From positions 186,001 through 250,000 of the forward strand of contig MZZL01000065.1 in assembly GCA_002749535.1 (NCBI GenBank): 64,000 nucleotides of DNA, in the 5' to 3' direction. The translations under genes and the position numbers were made by a program. Under the pieces are notes generated by a model. The model was not told the DNA's origin and did no database searches. It saw nothing but the letters and a program-made list of their open reading frames with translations. Shown here piece after piece: positions 58,029 through 64,000 of this stretch. The DNA is from Apophysomyces variabilis (taxonomy: Eukaryota > Mucoromycota > Mucoromycetes > Mucorales > Mucoraceae). Position 1 is the stretch's first letter, and each line of letters starts with the position of its first letter.

Positions 58029-60952
58029 ATGGAAGCTGCCGAGGAAAGACACTCAATCAAACCAGTAGAAAATGAGGAACTCCATAATAAACATGATGCA
58101 GCCGAGTCGAAAATTCAGGAGGCAGACAAAGTGGGGCCAGCGGAGAACGATGTTGAGCATCCGGTTTTCCAGCTAGCCTCCACTGCCTTGGACAGAGGGT
58201 ATACGTCGGCTGAATTGACGGATGTCGTTCCTCCTGTTGCCACACCTACTGGATCGTTCGAGACCGAACGCACATTGAAGCATAAACCGGAACAAACAAT
58301 GGCCAATGTTATCTCGATTGCAAAAGTGGATCCCACCGAGGTGGAACCGAACACGCTTGGGCCTAGAGAACAAGAAAAAGAAGGTGTGGTCTGCTTCATT
58401 ATCCAATGAAAGAAAGCAATGACTGAAAGATACATGGGCCTTGGAAAACTTTCTGTAGACGAACAAGTGATCATTGGTCTACAGCATATGTTAAATAATC
58501 GATTTATGAATGCCAAGGCGATATTCGAAAAGAAAGCAGATAGGTAAGCGAAAAAGGATTGGTCATGCCTTCTTGTTCTTAATAAAGATGATGTAGAAAC
58601 CCGCTCTATGCATTGTCATTAAGTTCCATGGCCTTTCTCAAAGGTAAAGTCTCTAGTTACCCTTTTAAACTCTCTTTGATAATGAACCGTTATTCTTTTC
58701 TTTTTTCAATGCAGCTATCATGGTAAAAAAAACATAGACATGTTAATGAAAGCCAAGTTCTCAATCGCCTTTCCATTCAACACTAGACTTCGGGTGAACA
58801 TGATTATGCGATGGCCCTGAAAGTTTTGAATACTACCTATGATTTAGCCAAGGCCGAATTAGATGCCACCAAACAACCTTCTGGCTCATCCGGATCAGGC
58901 TATTTCTCGGGTTACTACGACTATTTAAGGCAAGGTGGCCATGACGATCCTCATCCGGTTTCCACAACAAGAGCCACGGTTCCTACATCGACCAATGCAA
59001 AGGAGGAGCCACCATTTCCACCCAACGGTGTGCTGCGAGCGAATGTTATCAAGGCAGAATGCTGCTTGCAGATTGCGATTTTACAACTATTACAGGAAAC
59101 CATTATGGGTTATGTCAAATGTGGATTAAATCTTCGCAGAGGTAAGAAAGAGAGGAAACCGATCTTGGCTTCAAAAATATAACTTACAGACTGGGCAACA
59201 AAATATAGCCTACAGTAGCTATAGTTATGTCTGGCAGGAATATCAGAGAATGGGCAGTGAACATGAGAAATATATGGATGGAGATACAGTTTCAGGTGTA
59301 CAGTTTGGGTAAGTTCTCACTGAGAAAAACAGGAAAGGGATTATGAGATTCACATTTTCTATGATAGTATCGGCTCTGTTCATCTCGTTCTTTCCGCCCT
59401 GCCTGCAAAGATACTGAAAGCCATCTCTGCTTTTGGCTGGAAACCGGACAAACAGTTAGGATTTACTTTACTCAAGCAATGTGCGGAAAACAAACGTGTG
59501 CGATCCCCAATGGCTACCATGGTGTAAGTAGACATGTTAATATCCCGGACAATGAAGCTAAATCCCAATCCTACATCACAGATTACTTGCTTATTATTGT
59601 GCTGTTACTTCCTATGCACCCCAAATTCTATCGGATGTCTACGTCAAAACGGCTACGGAGGTATAAAAAAAAGGCTTTTAGAGAAATTGAAGAAAACCTT
59701 GTCGATGAATTTCTCCTGTTGTTAGTATTCATCTAGTTTTTTTTAGGCACTTCTGGAATCACAAAGTCAGCACCCCAATTCTGCGTTATATCTTTTCTTT
59801 GCTGGTCATATTGCTCGTTTGCGATTTGATCTACCTCTTTCTACGCAATCCTATCTGTATGCCGCCGAGATCAGTAAAAGCGAATGGGCTGAGTTAGCCG
59901 TCACCAATGCTTGCCGATATGAAATTGCCATGAATCATATGATTACCGGTAATTGGGTGCAAGCAGCCTGTACATTTGAGCAACTATGCGAGAAGAAGTA
60001 CTGGTCCGCGGCTTTTTGCAAGTATGCCCAAGGTGCTTGTCTGGAAATGGCGGGTGAACGCACGGAGGCCATTCTGGCTTTTGCCGAGGTACCTGGCTTG
60101 GTGGTGAAAAAGCTGGGTGGACGTATGTCGGACATTGACGGCTATGTCCTTCGGAAAGTAGAGACGTTTCAGGATAGTGGCTACCAAGATTTGGATATGT
60201 ATGTTCCTGTCTTGGAGTTTATGGCAATTTGGAATCTTTTCCATATGATGGATCATGACTTGCTGAAGCAATTGAAACAACGTGTGCAAAAAGGACTAGA
60301 GACGATTGAATCGCGAGAAAAGTACGCTTTGGAGGCAAGAAAGCATGAATTGGCACCCGAGACGGCGTTACCCGATTATTTCGATGAACGTGCAATCCTC
60401 TTGTTCACCAAGGCTTCGATCCAAAACGTGATTGGACAAGCCAGCGAAACGGCTCTTCATATTAACTGGATTCTTGACCACAAGGATCAGTTTGCCGTGG
60501 ATCCTTGGGTGGTTCCCTATGCACTTTGGTATGTGGTATTATAGAATGTGCCTACAGGTCAGCTCCGTTTGCTTCTTCTCATATTTCTTCCTTTTTTCCT
60601 TTTTCTCCTTTCTAGGGAAGCTGGTGTTTCTGCATGGAAATTGGATCAGAAAAACAGAAGCCGTCATATATGGGAGATGGCCTTGGAATATTCCAAGTAT
60701 CATTTCGAACATCGTCTAGCAGTGGTAAGCTTAAGGGAAAGCAAAACGTCATAGCGAGTCTAGAGGACGTAGAAATGAACAATTTCTGTTTCTTTTTTTT
60801 AGCGTCTTAATCTTGCGCTTTCTCGGGCGGAAGAGTTGGGATTCACCAAGGCCATTGCTCAACCTATCGACAACAAAAAGCGATTCTCCATCCTTGTAGG
60901 AGCTGGTGCACGGAGCAATAAAAATAACAATAATAACACCAACATGAAATAA
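58029..60952 (+). CDS. Iml2/TTC39-type tetratricopeptide protein, about 742 aa
   Basis: Eleven exons: 58029-58340, 58413-58543, 58597-58643, 58715-58722, 58787-59141, 59209-59308, 59368-59523, 59582-59660, 59747-60528, 60616-60724, 60803-60952. After a disordered acidic N-terminus, the family pattern begins at IGLQHMLNNRFMNAKAIFE and LYALSLSSMAFLKAIM, continues with LKAECCLQIAILQLLQ-like VIKAECCLQIAILQLL, then GSVHLVLSALPAKILKAISAFGW and LKQCAENK. TPR-like helices run to the end (ALYLFFAGHIARL, AACTFEQLCEKKYWSAAF). Budding-yeast Iml2 is needed for clearing protein inclusion bodies linked to lipid droplets; animal homologues are TTC39A-C. The donor of intron 1 is weak (gag|gtggaa) and was chosen because the unspliced frame meets TGA at 58407. 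Exon 4 is only 8 nt. Confidence 0.82.
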
Positions 60953-61020
60953 TCCATCGAGTTTGGTCAATCGGACGATCTCTTATATCATGCAATGGCA
61001 AGAGCAGCCTGATTGACAAT

Positions 61021-61026
61021 AATAAA
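61021..61026 (+). terminator. poly(A) signal of the Iml2-like gene
   Basis: AATAAA about 70 nt after the Iml2-like stop codon, in the 320-bp gap before the convergent mS23 gene. Confidence 0.55.
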
Positions 61027-61272
61027 ACGAAAAGTACCTCAGATTATATCCGATCACATTCGTTTAATTTTATATAATTTTCACTTTTTTAAAAGAATCG
61101 TTCTACTTTTTCTAAGTTTCGGTTGCATCGTAACAGATGAAGTGTTCATTTTTCAGGCAAAAAGGAATGAAATATTTTTACAACTATCACGCATATCCTC
61201 CTTCCCGATGGGTTTTTTCTTTTAAGCGTGTGGGCAAACACAAAGGTTGAAATAAAGGGATAAAAGTAACAT

Positions 61273-61998
61273 TTAATTGACAGATCGACCATCCAAAGCA
61301 CGTTGTTCAAGGTACAAGCCTCGTTCGGTCCATTTTCTGGCACGCAAGGTTCCCAGCACCTGATCCATCTTTTGCTGAGCTTGTCTTTCCCGTTCTTCTT
61401 GTTGTGCTCGTATCTCATAAAACTCAGAGGTAGCCTTTGCGTATGCTTTTCGTTCAGACATCTTTTCGTTGGTCATCAAATGAAGTTGATACTTGATCAC
61501 GCTATCATTTCGGTTTCAAATCAGTCTCTTTCTTTTTCCCCTTGGCTCCTTTCCATGAAAAAAGAAAACTTACGTTTCTCCATCGATTTCATTAGGATCC
61601 ATGCCTGGCAAAAGTAACTGACTGAAATCGGTACGATTGAGACCTGAATCGTCTTCCACCAAGATCTTAGGTTTAGCCAGTTCAAATGGATGGTCTTTGT
61701 AGAATTGTTTTCGCAGTCTGTCTTCCGGATATACGATGGCGCGTGGACGGGGTGCTCTTGTTTTCAAATGCTTTTGTTTATGGCGAGCAGACGTGGGCGT
61801 GTTTTTCACTGTCCACTCTTTTTCCAATGCGGTCTGTGCTGAAATGTTGATTTCGGGATTCTGAGAGCGAATGATAGAGGGGCCTGGTGGGATGGCCTGA
61901 AGCACGGGAAGCCAAAGAGGAGGTTCCTTTATCAAGTTTCCTTTTATGAGGTTCGAAACATTGCGAGCGAGAGCCGTAGGTACTGGACGGTAAGCCAT
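61273..61998 (-). CDS. mitochondrial small-subunit ribosomal protein mS23 (Rsm25)
   Basis: Two exons (61998-61574, 61501-61273) with a phase-2 intron give 217 aa. The conserved core is AIVYPEDRLRKQFYKDHPFE followed by LAKPKILVE, typical of fungal mS23/Rsm25, preceded by PPLWLPVLQAIPPGP. The C-terminus is a long charged helix (KATSEFYEIRAQQEERERQA). It is a structural protein of the mitochondrial 37S subunit. The N-terminus (MAYRPVPTALARNVSNLIKG) is basic and lacks acidic residues, consistent with mitochondrial import. The frame is open upstream without an ATG, so 61998 is the start. It converges with the Iml2-like gene. Confidence 0.9.
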
Positions 61999-62728
61999 GG
62001 TCCACACAAATAAACGGAGGAATGGGGGGGAACAAACACAAAATCGGGAGGGCAACTTGGGATGTGTTGAATGATAGGAAAACCGGTCACGTCTGTCAAG
62101 GGGTCGGAATTCAGCCTTTGTGGAAGCGTTTCTTCACCACGCGAAACATTGTTCCCACACGCCACCGCCAAATACCACTTCAAACATGGATTGCTTATAA
62201 TGCTTATAGTTACGGGTTGGAAGCTAATGATGTTGCATAGGTCACGGAACTTTACAGCGAACCTGCTTACACCTTCGCATTCATACACTGCTGTCCAATC
62301 AATAGCTGGACATAACCAAAAGCATTCTTCTCTAACGCGACAAATACAGTAACAGGCATTGTTTCTTGCAGAAAAAGGTTTTTTCCCTTATTATCCTGTT
62401 ATCAGCTATCCAAGAGTAGGGTCTGTAACCTCAAAAGCATCTATATCTGAGATCTTTAACCGAAGAATACCAGTACACCTGCCAATCACGTTGTGATAGG
62501 GTGATATCGTTTCTGCAGCATCATACCACCTAATTCTCATGAATTCTACACATTTGCAACGTGGTCTCTGCCAAAGGTTTACATAACATACCATATAAAA
62601 ATAACAATGTAGAATTATGCTTAGGTTACGATATGTAGATAAGAGCAAGTTAGACAAGCATAGTATTATTGATGCTATTGCGAGTTCAAGTACATGCTAA
62701 AGACAGACTTTTTGAGTAAACCCTACTC
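61999..62728. other. gene-free stretch
   Basis: About 730 bp holding the mS23 upstream region and the 3' flank of the secreted-protein gene. Frames at 62022-62352 and 62406-62657 have no domain. Confidence 0.55.
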
Positions 62729-63250
62729 TTAATAAAAGTCATGCTCATAGTAATCATTCAAGCGGTGTACATGCGATTGGTGGTGTGAGAATCGTTCACT
62801 AGCCTTTGGTTGCACTCCAAACCGATAGTCATCGTCCTCCACTGGTAGTACATCTGCTCGTACCTTCAGATCATTTGTTGGCTGCTCTGTCGCACTTTGA
62901 CCAATAAACGTGAGTAGCTGGTTATCACCTTGGATTCGAATGTGGAGCCTCTCTGTATCGTCATTGATCAGACCTGGGTATCTTCCATCAAAAGCAGAAA
63001 GATCGTCGACTTCAACATAACCTCGAGAGACACGCCCAGGATAAGCTTCGGTAAGGTGTTGAGGTCTTTCCACTTGCCAAAAATTAACACGGATAGTCTT
63101 TTCAATTGTAGGCAATTCGATGATGGTAAAATAAGGCGGGGGAAAGATGCGAGGTGATGGCAGGAACTTAAGAACGGCTGGATACCTTGCGGCAGAGACA
63201 GCAGCAAATAGAAAAGTAAAGGCAGCAAGAAGAGTAGATTGCAACTTCAT
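62729..63250 (-). CDS. small secreted protein of unknown family, 173 aa (intact copy)
   Basis: One exon starting at the ATG in gtgaaccATGaag. Residues 1-20 are a signal peptide (LLAAFTFLFAAVSAA). The mature protein has a beta-rich domain with VNFWQVERPQHL, AYPGRVSRGYVEVDDLSAFD, GLINDDTERLHIRIQGDNQL and TFIGQSAT. It ends in a tail rich in His, Tyr and Asp (HVHRLNDYYEHDFY). There are no Cys in the mature part. Three broken copies lie at 11, 12.5 and 19.8 kb. Codon 28 is AAG (Lys) here, where two of the copies have TAG. I do not recognise the family. A secreted role, possibly as an effector-like or cell-wall protein, is inference from the signal peptide, lineage-specific look and duplication. 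Confidence 0.82.
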   Translation of the reverse strand: MKLQSTLLAAFTFLFAAVSAARYPAVLKFLPSPRIFPPPYFTIIELPTIEKTIRVNFWQVERPQHLTEAYPGRVSRGYVEVDDLSAFDGRYPGLINDDTERLHIRIQGDNQLLTFIGQSATEQPTNDLKVRADVLPVEDDDYRFGVQPKASERFSHHQSHVHRLNDYYEHDFY

Positions 63251-63303
63251 GGTTCACCAGAAAAGAAGCTTTTGGTTAGATGAAAGTGGCTCCTGTTTTC
63301 GAT

Positions 63304-63314
63304 CTCTTTTATAA
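63304..63314 (-). promoter_or_regulatory. TATA box of intact secreted-protein gene
   Basis: TTATAAAAGAG on the minus strand, preceded by ACCGAAATGA and about 55 bp upstream of the ATG. The same element and spacing recur upstream of two pseudogene copies, and a close variant upstream of the granulin-like gene. Confidence 0.7.
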
Positions 63315-63386
63315 TCATTTCGGTGGAACCATTTGTTCGCAAAACCTGTCCGCTTCCTTGTTCGATTCCCACGGAATGATTACAGT

Positions 63387-63698
63387 ATGAAACACTCAAA
63401 ATTTGACAGTGCTTTCCTTCATTTGGAGACTGCTGCAAGAAAGAGCAAACGGCATCAGATAGTGGAATACCTAGCAAAAAACACTTATTATGATATTTTC
63501 TTTTTATCGTTGTTCTCAATGCTCGTTGCATTAAGCATAACCTATGTGAAACTGTTACGATCTTCTTGGCGCGTCTGCTGGTCAAGCATCTGTTTCTCTT
63601 TCGTTTATTTTCTGATGGCGTATTTTAAGTTTGAAACGCACCGGATACACGGAAATGAAAACGAAGGAACGGTTGCACGAGAAGCGGAGCGGGCCTGA
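63387..63698 (+). CDS. hypothetical two-TM protein divergent from the secreted-protein gene
   Basis: An ATG-initiated 103-codon frame, about 137 bp from the start of the divergent secreted-protein gene. After a basic N-terminus (residues 1-32) come two hydrophobic segments, FFLSLFSMLVALSITYV and SICFSFVYFLMAYF, then a charged tail. Its 3' half has nucleotide resemblance at the same distance from the TATA box in copies 1 (about 11825) and 2 (about 13200), and weakly in copy 3 (about 19400). It therefore belongs to the duplicated unit. Whether it is expressed as protein is unknown; no family is recognised. Confidence 0.4.
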   Translation: MKHSKFDSAFLHLETAARKSKRHQIVEYLAKNTYYDIFFLSLFSMLVALSITYVKLLRSSWRVCWSSICFSFVYFLMAYFKFETHRIHGNENEGTVAREAERA

Positions 63699-64000
63699 CT
63701 TTATTGTTTAATTTGTTATGCGCTGTTTCTGGCATATCAAATCACAATATGTAATACTTGTTGTAGGCGTTTTCATTGTAACACGCACGCAATCCAGATT
63801 CTGAGCGTCTTAATTTCTTCTCTGTAATTGTTTAAGCACTATAAGCATGACCCAAACCATTGCACCTTGGTTGATGGGAATGGTGTGAATTATGTTGCTG
63901 TGTTGCAAAGGATTAAAGTCTTGTCGGCAGCCAGCAGCTTGGTTGAACTTCGTATTTTTCATGATCCCATCTGGGAAATCAGTGTGTGTCCCGATGAGAA
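63699..64000. other. gene-free end of window
   Basis: About 300 bp of AT-rich DNA; nothing supportable. Confidence 0.5.

Noticed and set aside
1..64000. tRNA, rRNA or CRISPR features
   Set aside because: No tRNA-like A/B-box pair with a closing acceptor stem, no rRNA sequence and no regularly spaced direct repeats were seen by eye; a tRNAscan run would be needed for a firm negative.

Overview
This window is nuclear DNA from a filamentous fungus, most likely an early-diverging one (Mucoromycota). Genes are split by many short GT-AG introns, intergenic DNA is AT-rich, and the proteins include a class-X-like hybrid histidine kinase, Sys1, an ACBD5/Atg37-like protein, U1-70K, Bub2 and mitoribosomal mS23. 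A decayed Crinkler-type gene and a BRCA1-type RING/BRCT protein argue for Mucoromycota rather than yeast-like Dikarya. The species cannot be named from the sequence alone. Exon structures were deduced by hand from reading-frame continuity, splice signals and remembered family consensus; no alignment or transcript was available.

Layout. 1-10 kb: sparse, with a multi-TM protein of unknown function, SYS1, an Ecl1-like zinc protein and a secreted DUF7137-type protein. 10-28 kb: accessory territory. It holds three broken copies of a small secreted-protein gene (two near 11-13 kb on minus, one at 19.8 kb on plus), an arrestin-like gene and an F-box/LRR gene between them, a decayed Crinkler gene (22.5-25.2 kb), and a small granulin-like secreted protein. 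28.8-33.9 kb: three minus-strand genome-maintenance genes, namely a BRCA1-like E3, the spindle-checkpoint GAP Bub2 and a SOSS-B/hSSB-type ssDNA-binding protein. 34.7-35.1 kb: a possible tyrosine-recombinase relic. 35.5-62 kb: dense housekeeping and signalling (ACBD5-like, RasGEF, Nudix, four-TM protein, a 17-exon histidine kinase of about 2,313 aa, Sel1 repeats, U1-70K, Iml2/TTC39-like, mS23). 62.7-63.7 kb: the only intact copy of the secreted-protein family, with a divergent two-TM ORF.

Most notable: (1) a compact 443-aa BRCA1-like protein; (2) a duplicated divergent unit (secreted protein plus two-TM ORF) with one intact and three decayed copies, two sharing the same nonsense codon; (3) a promoter, leader and signal-peptide start shared by that family and the unrelated granulin-like gene; (4) a Crinkler pseudogene; (5) unusual splicing, including an 8-nt microexon, a likely GC-AG intron and a stop-free in-frame intron.
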